From an uncultured Pelagibacteraceae bacterium (GTDB lineage Bacteria; Pseudomonadota; Alphaproteobacteria; Pelagibacterales; Pelagibacteraceae): a stretch of 64,000 nt of DNA. Location of the stretch: NCBI GenBank assembly GCA_902622805.1, contig CACNRG010000001.1:25285-89284 (forward strand), read 5' to 3'. The notes beneath the pieces are model-generated. The model saw nothing but the letters and a program-made list of their open reading frames with translations. It did no database searches and had not been told where the DNA came from. A program made the translations under genes and the position numbers. This document shows, in pieces, positions 17,632-25,861 of this stretch (the first letter of the stretch is position 1; each line of letters opens with the position of its first letter).

Positions 17632-17634
17632 ACT

Positions 17635-18507
17635 ATGAAAAAATTTAAAATCTTAATACCTGTTTATAATGATTGGCAATCATTATCAAAACTTTTAAGT
17701 AAAATTGACAAAGAAATTGAAAATTTAACTCACAAAATATCAATCATAATAATTGATGATGCATCTACTTTTGATCGACAATTAGAAATAGAAAATCTTT
17801 CAAATATCGATTCAATTAAAATTCTTTCAATGAAAAAAAACAATGGGCACGCCAGATGTATCGCAACAGGTTTAAAATATATATTTGAGAAAGAGGAATT
17901 TGACCATGTAATTCCTATGGATGGTGATGGAGAGGATAGGCCAGAGGAAATAATAGAATTTATTAATACCTCAGAAAATACACCTGAGCTAACTGTTGTT
18001 GGAGAAAGGGTCAAAAGATCAGAAGCTTTTATCTTTAAGGTTTGTTACTTTTTTCACAAAATTATAACTTTAGTTTTTACTGGTCATTCAGTCAAATTTG
18101 GTAATTTTACTTGTCTAACAAAGTTCACTGTTGAGAAAATGATTAATGAAAAAGCTACATGGAATAGTTTTTCAGGTGCATTAACTAAGGTTGAAAAAAA
18201 TAAAATCTCGATTCCCTCTATTAGAGGAGTAAGGTATTTTGGTCCTTCTAAGATGAGTTTCTCAAACTTAATAAATCACTCTTTGTCAATCATCAGTGTT
18301 TTCAAAAAAGTAGTTTTGATCCGTTCAGCTTTATTTATTATCATCTACATTTTGATGATTAAAAGTAATGCTTCTATTGTTACAGCAATACCATTGATAT
18401 TATTGTTAGTAATGATTTATTTGATTTCTAATCTAGCATTAAGAGAAAATAAGGAAGAATTTGATAAAGCCTTATCAAATATTGAAAATATAGAGAAAAT
18501 AAAATAA
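17635..18507 (+). CDS. GT2 polyprenyl-phosphate sugar synthase-like
   Basis: A 290-residue family 2 glycosyltransferase. It opens with KILIPVYNDWQSLSKLL and shows the DDAST strand end and the IPMDGDGEDRPEEI segment matching the DxD and QDP-like region of dolichol/undecaprenyl-phosphate sugar synthases (DPM1/ArnC/GtrB). Two hydrophobic helices near the C-terminus (about residues 222-265) would anchor it to the inner membrane. The gene is 3 bp after the GT39-like gene and shares one base with the next gene, so a joint pathway is likely: this enzyme loads the lipid carrier and the GT39-like protein transfers the sugar. Confidence 0.82.
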   Translation: MKKFKILIPVYNDWQSLSKLLSKIDKEIENLTHKISIIIIDDASTFDRQLEIENLSNIDSIKILSMKKNNGHARCIATGLKYIFEKEEFDHVIPMDGDGEDRPEEIIEFINTSENTPELTVVGERVKRSEAFIFKVCYFFHKIITLVFTGHSVKFGNFTCLTKFTVEKMINEKATWNSFSGALTKVEKNKISIPSIRGVRYFGPSKMSFSNLINHSLSIISVFKKVVLIRSALFIIIYILMIKSNASIVTAIPLILLLVMIYLISNLALRENKEEFDKALSNIENIEKIK

Positions 18508-19343
18508 TGAAAAATATCTTATTTATAATTTTTATTTATTTTTCATTATTTGAGACAGTGTTTTCAGATAATCATAAAACTAATTTCAAAGATATAAAAG
18601 GATTCAAGAAGCAATTTCTCTCAATGTCTGAAAAAAAAGTAAATAGAATAAAACAAGTTAAAGCTTCAGATGGCTTTCCGGTTTATGAAGGAAAAACAAG
18701 TATCCAAGTTACAGTAAATCGAGAAGACGCAGGCTGCGGTAGAGGCAAAGCACAAACAACTCAAATCCAATGTGATGGTAAGGGCAACAGAAGCAGACAA
18801 GAGATAAACCTTGGAGATATTAGATTGAAAAATAAAGAACATATTTTTGAGTATGCAGTTTATTTTGATGAAAGTTATGAACCTTTAAAAAAAGGTGCAG
18901 TGGTTATAATTGGTCAAATGCATACCGACAACAAAGCCAAAGGATGTCATAGTTGTTGTCATTTTTGGGCTCAAGATTTTAAATATAAAGGTGAACATTA
19001 TTACAGTTGGGCAAGTAAAGCAGCTTATGCATCAGAACCTGTTATAATTGGAAAAATTGAAGACTTAAAAGGGAAATGGACTCATTTAAAATTTCACGTT
19101 CTTTGGAAACTTGATGAGACTGGAAGGTTTAAGATCTATAGAAATAATGAGGTTATAGCCGATCTTAGAAATATAAAAACTTTAGCTGACACCTGTACAG
19201 GTGGCTATATGAAATTTGGAATTTATAGACATCGCACTATCGGTTATTGGAACTCTGATTGGGAAAGTTTACCAGACCAAAGAGTTTATCTGGATAGCAT
19301 CATATTTAGAAAGCCAAAAAAAGAAGAAAAATTTAAGAATTAG
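18507..19343 (+). CDS. Secreted heparin-lyase-I-like (polysaccharide lyase fold) protein
   Basis: A 278-residue protein with an N-terminal signal peptide (about residues 1-20, ending FSDN). The body reads as a concanavalin-A-like jelly roll of the PF14099 polysaccharide lyase family: an SRQEINLGD strand, an IIGQMHTD strand corresponding to the family's active-site sheet, and the GGYMKFGIYRHR motif near the end. The region KAKGCHSCCHFW is unusually cysteine-rich. It may cleave or remodel a surface glycan made by the two glycosyltransferases upstream, with which it overlaps by 1 bp. Catalysis is not demonstrated by the sequence. A second protein of the same kind lies at 21154. Confidence 0.65.
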   Translation: MKNILFIIFIYFSLFETVFSDNHKTNFKDIKGFKKQFLSMSEKKVNRIKQVKASDGFPVYEGKTSIQVTVNREDAGCGRGKAQTTQIQCDGKGNRSRQEINLGDIRLKNKEHIFEYAVYFDESYEPLKKGAVVIIGQMHTDNKAKGCHSCCHFWAQDFKYKGEHYYSWASKAAYASEPVIIGKIEDLKGKWTHLKFHVLWKLDETGRFKIYRNNEVIADLRNIKTLADTCTGGYMKFGIYRHRTIGYWNSDWESLPDQRVYLDSIIFRKPKKEEKFKN

Positions 19344-20620
19344 ATAGCTCTTATAGTTGGCAGACAATAAAAGTCAGCAGTATCTATTTTAGAAGAGTAT
19401 TGTCTTCTCATATTCCATTTTTTATGAACCCCAGCGCTTGCAAGACTTAGTGTTGATCTTCCATATCGATAATTAGTATTATCTATTGATTGCATTAAGT
19501 TTTTTATTTTTTCATCTTTCTCAGATGAAAATAAATTTTTTCTTCCATCATCATTTCGTAATCCTGTAAGTATAATACCTGCTTTTTGATAACGATAACC
19601 ATTTTTAAAAATATTTTCTAAAATTGAAATTGCAGTTTTAACAGTTTCAATACTATTATTTGTTGCAATAGGAAAATCTATTGTCTTTGCATTTGAATAA
19701 TATCTGGAATCTCTCTGGAATGGACTAGTTCTAACAAACACCGTAATTGATTTTGCAACTAAAGATTCTGATCTAATTTTTTCGGACGCATTTAGACAAT
19801 AATTTGCAACTGCTTCTTTTAATTCTTGAAAACTTTCAATTCTTTTTCCAAATGATCTTGAAACTACACAGCTCTTTCTTTTTGTTTGTGTAGTTTCTAA
19901 ATTGATACAAGGAATTCCTCTAAGTTCCATTGCAGTTCTAGAGCTCAAAACATTTGAACATTTTTTGATCCATGTATTAGATTTATTCTTAAGTTGTTTT
20001 GCATTATAAATTCCATTTTTTTGATAAAATTTTGTGAGTTGCCTACCAACGCCCCAAACATCATTAATCTCAATTTTTTCTAAAATAGGATCTAAATTTT
20101 CTATGCCAATTAAACTAGTAACACCTGATTGTTTTTTCTTTGCAATATGATTTGCAATTTTGCTTAAAGTTTTAGTTTTAGCTATACCAATACTTGTTGG
20201 AATACCAGTCCATTGTAAAACTGTTTGTCTAATTTCTTTTCCAACTTTTTCAACTTCAGAATCTGGAAAATTGGATAAATCTATAAATGCTTCATCAATT
20301 GAATAAACTTCTATCTCAGTATTAAATCTTTTAAGAGTTCTCATTACCCTTCTAGATAAATCTCCATATAACGAATAATTTGATGAAAAAACTTCAACAT
20401 TATTTTTGATGATAATATCTTTTCCTTTAAAATAAGGCTCACCCATTTTAATTCCTAAAGCCTTTGCTTCATTAGATCTAGAGATGATACAACCATCATT
20501 ATTAGATAAAACCACAACAGGTTTTTTTCTTATTTTTGGATTAAATAATCTTTCACAAGAAACATAGAAAGAATTACAGTCGACTAATCCTATTTTTTTA
20601 GTACGTAGAATGGATGACAT
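19340..20620 (-). CDS. umuC: UmuC-like Y-family DNA polymerase
   Basis: The catalytic subunit of translesion DNA polymerase V, 426 residues, close to E. coli UmuC (422). The Y-family motifs are present: IGLVDCNSFYVSCERLF with the first metal-binding aspartate, the SNNDGCIISRSNEAK nucleotide-binding stretch, and SIDEAFIDLS with the catalytic acidic pair. Helix-hairpin-helix and little-finger regions follow. It overlaps umuD by 23 bp, the normal order for an SOS mutagenesis operon. It is convergent with the lyase-like gene (4-bp overlap). Confidence 0.93.
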   Translation of the reverse strand: MSSILRTKKIGLVDCNSFYVSCERLFNPKIRKKPVVVLSNNDGCIISRSNEAKALGIKMGEPYFKGKDIIIKNNVEVFSSNYSLYGDLSRRVMRTLKRFNTEIEVYSIDEAFIDLSNFPDSEVEKVGKEIRQTVLQWTGIPTSIGIAKTKTLSKIANHIAKKKQSGVTSLIGIENLDPILEKIEINDVWGVGRQLTKFYQKNGIYNAKQLKNKSNTWIKKCSNVLSSRTAMELRGIPCINLETTQTKRKSCVVSRSFGKRIESFQELKEAVANYCLNASEKIRSESLVAKSITVFVRTSPFQRDSRYYSNAKTIDFPIATNNSIETVKTAISILENIFKNGYRYQKAGIILTGLRNDDGRKNLFSSEKDEKIKNLMQSIDNTNYRYGRSTLSLASAGVHKKWNMRRQYSSKIDTADFYCLPTIRAI

Positions 20621-21023
20621 AGGTCACAACCCCCCAAATAAAAATATCCTCTTCTTCATTAATTAAAATTCTGTCTGAAAAATTTTTAGATCCAGATGAC
20701 AGAAACTTTTTATCTCTTTCTTGAACTAAAGTTTTAACCACAAGTTCATCATGAACATTTGCAATAACTGTTGAAAAGTTTTTTGGTTTTAAACTTTTAT
20801 CGACAACTAATAGATCTCCATCATTAATCCCAACATCGACCATGGATTTTCCTTGCACTCTGATAATGAAAGTAGCCGGAACATTTTTGATCAAATGCAT
20901 GTTCAAATCGATATCTTCTTCGATATAATCAGTGGCAGGTGATGGGAAACCAGCACCAGCTTTATGTAGATAATAAGGAATAGTTAGTTTCATGTTCTTG
21001 TTTTGTTCTAATTTATAGCTCAT
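20598..21023 (-). CDS. umuD: UmuD-like S24 peptidase, SOS mutagenesis regulator
   Basis: A 141-residue LexA-type self-cleaving protein. It matches E. coli UmuD position by position: cleavage site Ala24-Gly25 before FPSP (Cys-Gly in E. coli), nucleophile Ser60 in GKSMVD, and general base Lys97 in VVKTL. This identical numbering supports the start at 21023 over the internal ATG at residue 11. RecA-stimulated cleavage yields UmuD', which activates UmuC. Repeats resembling alphaproteobacterial SOS boxes lie 40-70 bp upstream. Confidence 0.93.
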   Translation of the reverse strand: MSYKLEQNKNMKLTIPYYLHKAGAGFPSPATDYIEEDIDLNMHLIKNVPATFIIRVQGKSMVDVGINDGDLLVVDKSLKPKNFSTVIANVHDELVVKTLVQERDKKFLSSGSKNFSDRILINEEEDIFIWGVVTYVIHSTY

Positions 21024-21064
21024 TTATATAATGCACGCAAGAGGTTGTATTTTGAGTCCGTAAT

Positions 21065-21092
21065 TGAATCAAAAGTGAATCAAAACGTGAAC
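21065..21092 (-). promoter_or_regulatory. SOS-box-like direct repeats before umuD
   Basis: On the minus strand, three TTC-ending repeats run GTTC-ACGTTTTG-ATTC-ACTTTTG-ATTC (21092 to 21066). This resembles the alphaproteobacterial LexA box GTTC-N7-GTTC with T-rich spacers. The last repeat contains TTGATT, which with a 17-bp gap to TACAAC could be the umuD -35/-10 pair. The same pattern occurs before recA. Confidence 0.45.
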
Positions 21093-21153
21093 ATCAAAAC
21101 TATATTTTGTATGCTTGTGGATAACTTCAACCAGAGATAGTTTGTCAAAACTA

Positions 21154-21897
21154 ATGAAAAAATTTTTGTTAATAATCTTTTTTTTATTTTTTGGATCTTT
21201 CAACGTAATTGCAGATGAATGGAAAGTTCAAAATAAATGGAAAATATCATGCGGATTAGTGGACAAAGAAGCTTTAGTTGTAAACGGAAAACCAAAAAAA
21301 AGTTTTAATAAAAGAGAATTTAAAGTTGAGAGCGTAGTATTCAAGCTTGACAAAGGAGAAGTTGGAAAATGTAAGCCGGATAAAAAACCTACAGGTGGTT
21401 ATAAGTATTCTGGCAGACAAGAAATTACTCATAGGTTGCCAACAGGTAATACAGTTTTTGAGACAACAATATTTACCTCAGGTGCACCTCAATACCGTTC
21501 ACACTTTTTTCAAATACATGATGGTAGATCATCAGGAAAACCACCTTCAATGGTTCAAGTTAGTAAAGATTGGGCAGTTAGAAATCAACATAGTACCGAG
21601 TGTTTTAAACCAAAATGTAAACAAATTAGCTATGATGCATATTTAAAACCAGGAATTAAAAAAAAATTTAAAGCAGAAATCCAATACGATCAAAAAGCAA
21701 AAAAAATATCAGCTAAATATTATCTAGATGATGAATTGATTATTCAACACTTAGATGTGCCTATATCTAAAAAACAAACTGATGGACCTTATGGACCTAA
21801 TAAACCATACATTAAAATCGGAATTTATAGAATAGGAGATACAGGAACTACAACATTTTCCTATGAAAATGTTGCTCTAAAAAATAAAAAAAGATAA
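21154..21897 (+). CDS. Secreted polysaccharide-lyase-like (ConA-like jelly roll) protein
   Basis: The mature-looking ORF starts at ATG 21154 with a clear signal peptide (MKKFLLIIFFLFFGSFNVIADEW); the longer in-frame start at 21115 would bury it. The 247-residue product resembles the PF14099 fold: a SGRQEITHRL strand, the SHFFQIHDGRSSGKPPSMVQV core and the PYIKIGIYRIGDTG motif, which parallels the GYMKFGIYRHR motif of the protein at 18507. The two are therefore probable distant paralogs on either side of umuDC. A glycan-binding or lyase role in the periplasm or outside the cell is inferred. The substrate is unknown. Confidence 0.6.
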   Translation: MKKFLLIIFFLFFGSFNVIADEWKVQNKWKISCGLVDKEALVVNGKPKKSFNKREFKVESVVFKLDKGEVGKCKPDKKPTGGYKYSGRQEITHRLPTGNTVFETTIFTSGAPQYRSHFFQIHDGRSSGKPPSMVQVSKDWAVRNQHSTECFKPKCKQISYDAYLKPGIKKKFKAEIQYDQKAKKISAKYYLDDELIIQHLDVPISKKQTDGPYGPNKPYIKIGIYRIGDTGTTTFSYENVALKNKKR

Positions 21898-21915
21898 CTT
21901 GTTATTAATAGGAAT

Positions 21916-22278
21916 ATGAAAAAATTGATATGTCATTGTGGTGCTGTTGAAGCAGAAATTAATTTGGATGGAGATTTAGCTAAAGTGATAAAATGTAATT
22001 GTTCTATCTGTAAAAGAAAAGGAGCAATTATGTCAATGGTAAAAAATGAAGATTTTAGAATTGTAAAAGGTGAGAGCAAATTAAAACTATATCAATTCCA
22101 TTCTAAAGTTGCTAAACATTACTTTTGCTCGAATTGTGGAATTTATACTCATCATAATCCTAGGATAAATCCTGCAATGACAGGATTTAATGTCGGGTGT
22201 GTTGATGAAATAAATACTTTTGATTTAAAAGAAGTTACAGTTAACGATGGACAAAATCATCCATTAGATAAAAAATAA
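21916..22278 (+). CDS. GFA / CENP-V family zinc protein
   Basis: A 120-residue protein of the glutathione-dependent formaldehyde-activating (GFA) family. Zinc-binding cysteines are visible in LICHCGAVE, in KCNCSICKRKGA, and in the CSNCGIYTHHNP motif. Members hold structural and catalytic zincs; some were proposed to help glutathione react with formaldehyde, but most have no proven reaction. In a methylotroph-like SAR11 genome a C1 role is conceivable but unproven. It lies 18 bp after the secreted protein and 5 bp before the kinase gene, suggesting cotranscription. Confidence 0.88.
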   Translation: MKKLICHCGAVEAEINLDGDLAKVIKCNCSICKRKGAIMSMVKNEDFRIVKGESKLKLYQFHSKVAKHYFCSNCGIYTHHNPRINPAMTGFNVGCVDEINTFDLKEVTVNDGQNHPLDKK

Positions 22279-22283
22279 TTTTC

Positions 22284-23213
22284 ATGCAACAATTTAGTTT
22301 ATGTTATAATAAAGTTAAAAAAAATTGCTTAAAGTTTATTAAATCTCAAGAGACAAAAACTGATAAATTTAAGAACAAAGAAAGAATGATTAAATCTTTC
22401 TTAATTCCATTATGTTTTTGGATTAGTAAAAAAGCTGAAAAAAAAACTCCTTATTTTGTTGGTTTGGCCGGTGGCCAAGGAACTGGAAAAACAACATCAA
22501 GTTCTCTAATAAAGATAATCTTAATAAAATATTTTAAACTTAAAGTTTTTAGAATTTCAATTGATGATTTTTATAAAACAAGAAAAGAGAGAATTAGCCT
22601 TTCGAAAAGAGTACATCCGATGCTTTTAACAAGAGGAGTTCCAGGAACACACGATATCAATATGATGTTAAATTTTTTTAAAGGAGTAAAAAGTGAAAAA
22701 TTTAAAAAACTCAAACTTCCAACTTTTAATAAAGCTATTGATGACAGATTTAAAAAAAAATACTGGTATGATTTGAAAGAAAGGCCAGATGTAATTATAT
22801 TTGAAGGTTGGTGTGTTGGTGCTAAAGCAGAGAAAGGTAATACTATAAATAAATCAATAAATTTTATGGAAAAAAACAAAGATAAAAAAAGTATTTGGAG
22901 AAAATACGTAAATCAACAATTAAAATCAAAATATAAAAAATTATTTTCCCAATTAGATTGTTTAATTTATCTTAAAGCAAAAAACTTTAGATTGCTTCAA
23001 AAATGGAGATTAAAGCAAGAGAGAAAACTTTTATTAAATAGTAAAAAAAATTCAAAACTTAAAATTATGAATAAAGAAGATGTTTTAAGTTTTATGCAAA
23101 CCTACCAAAGAATTACACAAAATATGTTTAAGAATATGCCAAAATATGCATCAATAGTTATTAATTTAAACAGTAACCATCAAATGAAAAGTGCAGTGTA
23201 TAAAAATAAATGA
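22284..23213 (+). CDS. D-glycerate 3-kinase-like P-loop kinase
   Basis: A 309-residue P-loop kinase related to plant-type glycerate kinase (GLYK) and the YggC/PRK/PanK superfamily. The Walker A motif GGQGTGKTTSS is near residue 62. RISIDDFYKTRKER supplies the Walker B-like region, and the family signature RGVPGTHDINMM follows, then IIFEGWCVGA. GLYK makes 3-phosphoglycerate from D-glycerate, linking glycolate or serine-cycle carbon to central metabolism. The exact substrate is inferred from the RGVPGTHD signature. It overlaps tolC by 4 bp. Confidence 0.78.
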   Translation: MQQFSLCYNKVKKNCLKFIKSQETKTDKFKNKERMIKSFLIPLCFWISKKAEKKTPYFVGLAGGQGTGKTTSSSLIKIILIKYFKLKVFRISIDDFYKTRKERISLSKRVHPMLLTRGVPGTHDINMMLNFFKGVKSEKFKKLKLPTFNKAIDDRFKKKYWYDLKERPDVIIFEGWCVGAKAEKGNTINKSINFMEKNKDKKSIWRKYVNQQLKSKYKKLFSQLDCLIYLKAKNFRLLQKWRLKQERKLLLNSKKNSKLKIMNKEDVLSFMQTYQRITQNMFKNMPKYASIVINLNSNHQMKSAVYKNK

Positions 23214-24505
23214 AAAATTTTTTATTAATTTTATTTGGATTTTTTACTATAATTACAAATTCATATGCAGAAAGTTTTTCCTCTGCATTATCAAAAGCTT
23301 TTCAAAACAACTCTGAGTTAAATGCTGAAAGAGAAAATCTAAATATTTCAGAGCAAGAATTAAAAATTTCTCAAGGAAATTATCTTCCAACAGTTACTTT
23401 ATCAGGATCCAAAAGTCGAGAAGATACAAATAAACTAACCAATCAATCTGGTGGTGATGCATCAATTAATGATGTTGATCCATTAACAAAATCAATTTCT
23501 ATTTCACAAACTTTGATTGATTTTGGAAGAGGTGCTGAATTATCAAAAAGTAAAATCGGTTTAAATATTGCAAAAGCTAAATTATTGAAAAAAGAACAAG
23601 AAATTTTATATAAATCAACTGAAGCATTTACAGGATTAGTTTCAGCTAGAGAAAAATTTAATATTAATAAAGATAATGTTGAGCTTTTGAGCAGACAGGT
23701 AGAAACAGATAAAATTAGAGTTGAAAGAGGGCAAATTACTTTATCAGATGTTTCTCAATCCGAGTCTTCACTTGCAGGAGCACAAGCAAAATTAATACAA
23801 GCTGAAAATGAATTATTAACAAGTAAACTTAATTACGAAAATATTATAGGACCAATTGATGATCCACAATTATTAGATAAAAAATCAATTAAAGAATATT
23901 CTTTACCAAATAACTTAAATTCAGCTATTGAGTTATCTAAAAAGAATAATCCAGACTTGATAATTGCTCAATTGGAATTTAAACAAGCTCAAAAAGATAA
24001 AACTATTGCAAAATCAGATCTTGCTCCAACAGCAAATTTATCTTTAGAAAGATCATATACAGAAGACTTTAGTTCAACGTACGATGAAAGAGAGAAAGAT
24101 ACACTTAAAGCAACTGTCACATGGCCATTTTACTCTGGTGGAAAAAATTTAGCTGCATTGAACAAAAGCTCAAGTTTAGAGACTAGATCTAGATTAATTT
24201 TAGATAGCGTCACAAAACAAAACCAAACAAATGTTGCAAGTGCTTGGTCAAATTATCAATCAAATAAAAGCTTATTGAATTCAGTCCAGGCCCAAGTAAG
24301 AGCTGCTGAAATTGCAAACGAAGGAATAACCGCAGAATATAACAGTGGAGCAGGCAGAACAACTTTAGAGGTGATACAATCTAATTCACTTCTTCTTAAT
24401 GCCCAAATTTCACTTGCAGATTCTGAGAGAAATTACATTCTTTCTCAGTTTAATCTCCTCAAGTCTATCGGCTTACTTCATAGTAAATACTTAAAAATTG
24501 ACTAA
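23210..24505 (+). CDS. tolC: TolC-family outer membrane efflux channel
   Basis: A 431-residue outer-membrane factor with a signal peptide (cleavage after SYAE, about residue 20). Two repeats of long coiled-coil helices alternate with short strands, e.g. SISISQTLIDFGRGAELSKS and ATVTWPFYSGGKNLAALNKS, the equivalent beta/helix junctions of each half. TolC trimers form the exit duct for type I secretion and RND/MFS pumps. No inner-membrane pump is adjacent, so it likely serves several systems. It overlaps the kinase gene by 4 bp, an unusual partner. Confidence 0.9.
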   Translation: MKNFLLILFGFFTIITNSYAESFSSALSKAFQNNSELNAERENLNISEQELKISQGNYLPTVTLSGSKSREDTNKLTNQSGGDASINDVDPLTKSISISQTLIDFGRGAELSKSKIGLNIAKAKLLKKEQEILYKSTEAFTGLVSAREKFNINKDNVELLSRQVETDKIRVERGQITLSDVSQSESSLAGAQAKLIQAENELLTSKLNYENIIGPIDDPQLLDKKSIKEYSLPNNLNSAIELSKKNNPDLIIAQLEFKQAQKDKTIAKSDLAPTANLSLERSYTEDFSSTYDEREKDTLKATVTWPFYSGGKNLAALNKSSSLETRSRLILDSVTKQNQTNVASAWSNYQSNKSLLNSVQAQVRAAEIANEGITAEYNSGAGRTTLEVIQSNSLLLNAQISLADSERNYILSQFNLLKSIGLLHSKYLKID

Positions 24506-24537
24506 TCCTTTAAATTTTACCCTTAATTAAATAGATC

Positions 24538-24565
24538 TTGCCAATGAGAACAAAATGTGTACATT
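24538..24565 (+). promoter_or_regulatory. recA promoter with SOS-box-like element
   Basis: A -35-like TTGCCA (24538-24543), 16-bp spacer and -10-like TACATT (24560-24565). Between them lies GAAC-AAAATGT-GTAC (24548-24562), one mismatch from the alphaproteobacterial LexA box GAAC-N7-GAAC and sharing its spacer pattern with the umuD repeats. LexA bound here would block RNA polymerase. Confidence 0.5.
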
Positions 24566-24611
24566 TATTAGATGATTCGATTGTTTAAAAAAATTAAAAA
24601 AGAGGCAAAAA

Positions 24612-25760
24612 ATGAGCAAAAATAACCTAAAAGTAGTTAAATCTACTAAAGACCAAGAAATGGATATTAAAGAAAAGAACAAAGCATTAGATGCTGCGAT
24701 CAGCCAGATAACTGACAACTTTGGAAAAGGTTCGGTTATGAAGCTAGGAGAGAAAAGGGCTATGGATATCGAGTCGATATCTACAGGTTCTTTAAGTTTA
24801 GATTTAGCTTTAGGAATAGGTGGCTTACCAAAAGGAAGAATTATTGAAGTTTACGGACCAGAGTCTTCTGGAAAAACAACACTAGCATTACAAGTAGTTG
24901 CAGAAGCTCAAAAAGCTGGTGGAATTTGTGCGTTTGTTGATGCTGAGCATGCTTTAGATCCAGTTTATGCAAAGAAATTAGGAGTGAATACTGAAGAGCT
25001 TTTAATCTCTCAACCAGATGCTGGTGAGCAAGCTTTAGAAATTGCTGATACATTAGTAAAATCAGGGTCTATTTCAGTAATCGTAATTGACTCAGTTGCT
25101 GCATTAACTCCAAAAGCTGAAATTGAAGGTGAAATGGGTGATCATCATGTAGGTCTTCAATCAAGACTGATGAGTCAGGCTTTAAGAAAATTAACTGGTT
25201 CAATTTCAAACACAAACACAATGATGATTTTCATCAACCAAATCAGAATGAAGATTGGAGTTATGTTTGGAAGTCCTGAAACAACATCAGGTGGAAACGC
25301 ACTTAAGTTTTATTCATCTGTTAGAATGGATATTAGAAGAATTGGTGCCATCAAAGATAAAGATGAAATTATTGGTAATTCTACTAGAGTGAAAGTAGTT
25401 AAAAATAAAGTTGCACCACCTTTCAAAGTTGTTGAGTTTGATTTAATGTATGGAAAAGGAATTAGCAAAATGGGTGAGTTAGTAGACTTAGGTGCTAAAG
25501 CTGATATTATTGAAAAATCAGGTGCATGGTATGCTTACAAAGGTGAGAAAATAGGACAAGGTAGAGAAAATGCCAAAGTTTATTTAGCCCAAAACCCACA
25601 AGTTGCTGCAGAAATTGAAATGGCAATTAGAGAAAAAGCAGGTGTGATTTCAAAAAAAATTGAGGGAAATCCGCTAAGTCCTGAGAAGATTGAAAAAGAG
25701 AAGAAAGTAGCTGAAAAAGAAGAAGCTGCTAAAGAGACTACACCTACTAAAAAGAATTAA
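24612..25760 (+). CDS. recA: Recombinase RecA
   Basis: Homologous recombination and SOS coprotease, 382 residues. An N-terminal extension of about 30 residues precedes the core. The core shows Walker [11 protein letters not shown], the [20 protein letters not shown] region with Walker B, loop 1/loop 2 (including [26 protein letters not shown]) and the [15 protein letters not shown] element. The C-terminal tail is a charged Lys/Glu run (about residues 350-382). A GAGG ribosome site is 8 bp upstream. It is followed by an intrinsic hairpin and by alaS, a common gene order. Confidence 0.98.
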   Translation: MSKNNLKVVKSTKDQEMDIKEKNKALDAAISQITDNFGKGSVMKLGEKRAMDIESISTGSLSLDLALGIGGLPKGRIIEVYGPESSGKTTLALQVVAEAQKAGGICAFVDAEHALDPVYAKKLGVNTEELLISQPDAGEQALEIADTLVKSGSISVIVIDSVAALTPKAEIEGEMGDHHVGLQSRLMSQALRKLTGSISNTNTMMIFINQIRMKIGVMFGSPETTSGGNALKFYSSVRMDIRRIGAIKDKDEIIGNSTRVKVVKNKVAPPFKVVEFDLMYGKGISKMGELVDLGAKADIIEKSGAWYAYKGEKIGQGRENAKVYLAQNPQVAAEIEMAIREKAGVISKKIEGNPLSPEKIEKEKKVAEKEEAAKETTPTKKN

Positions 25761-25785
25761 AATTAAAGGTCATCTTTAAATTATT

Positions 25786-25810
25786 AAAGGCGCTTATTAT
25801 AAGCGCCTTT
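25786..25810 (+). terminator. Hairpin terminator after recA
   Basis: A perfect 11-bp stem AAAGGCGCTTA / TAAGCGCCTTT (25786-25796 and 25800-25810, 3-base loop) lies 26 bp after recA. The following T-tract is short and interrupted (tttatccctttat), so termination may be partial before alaS. Confidence 0.7.
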
Positions 25811-25861
25811 ATCCCTTTATCGTTATCTAGACATAGAATAAAAAAGCTGTATTTTAAAAGT

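Noticed and set aside
21115..21153. Upstream start for the secreted lyase-like protein
   Set aside because: It would place 13 extra residues before a typical signal peptide; the ATG at 21154 is better.
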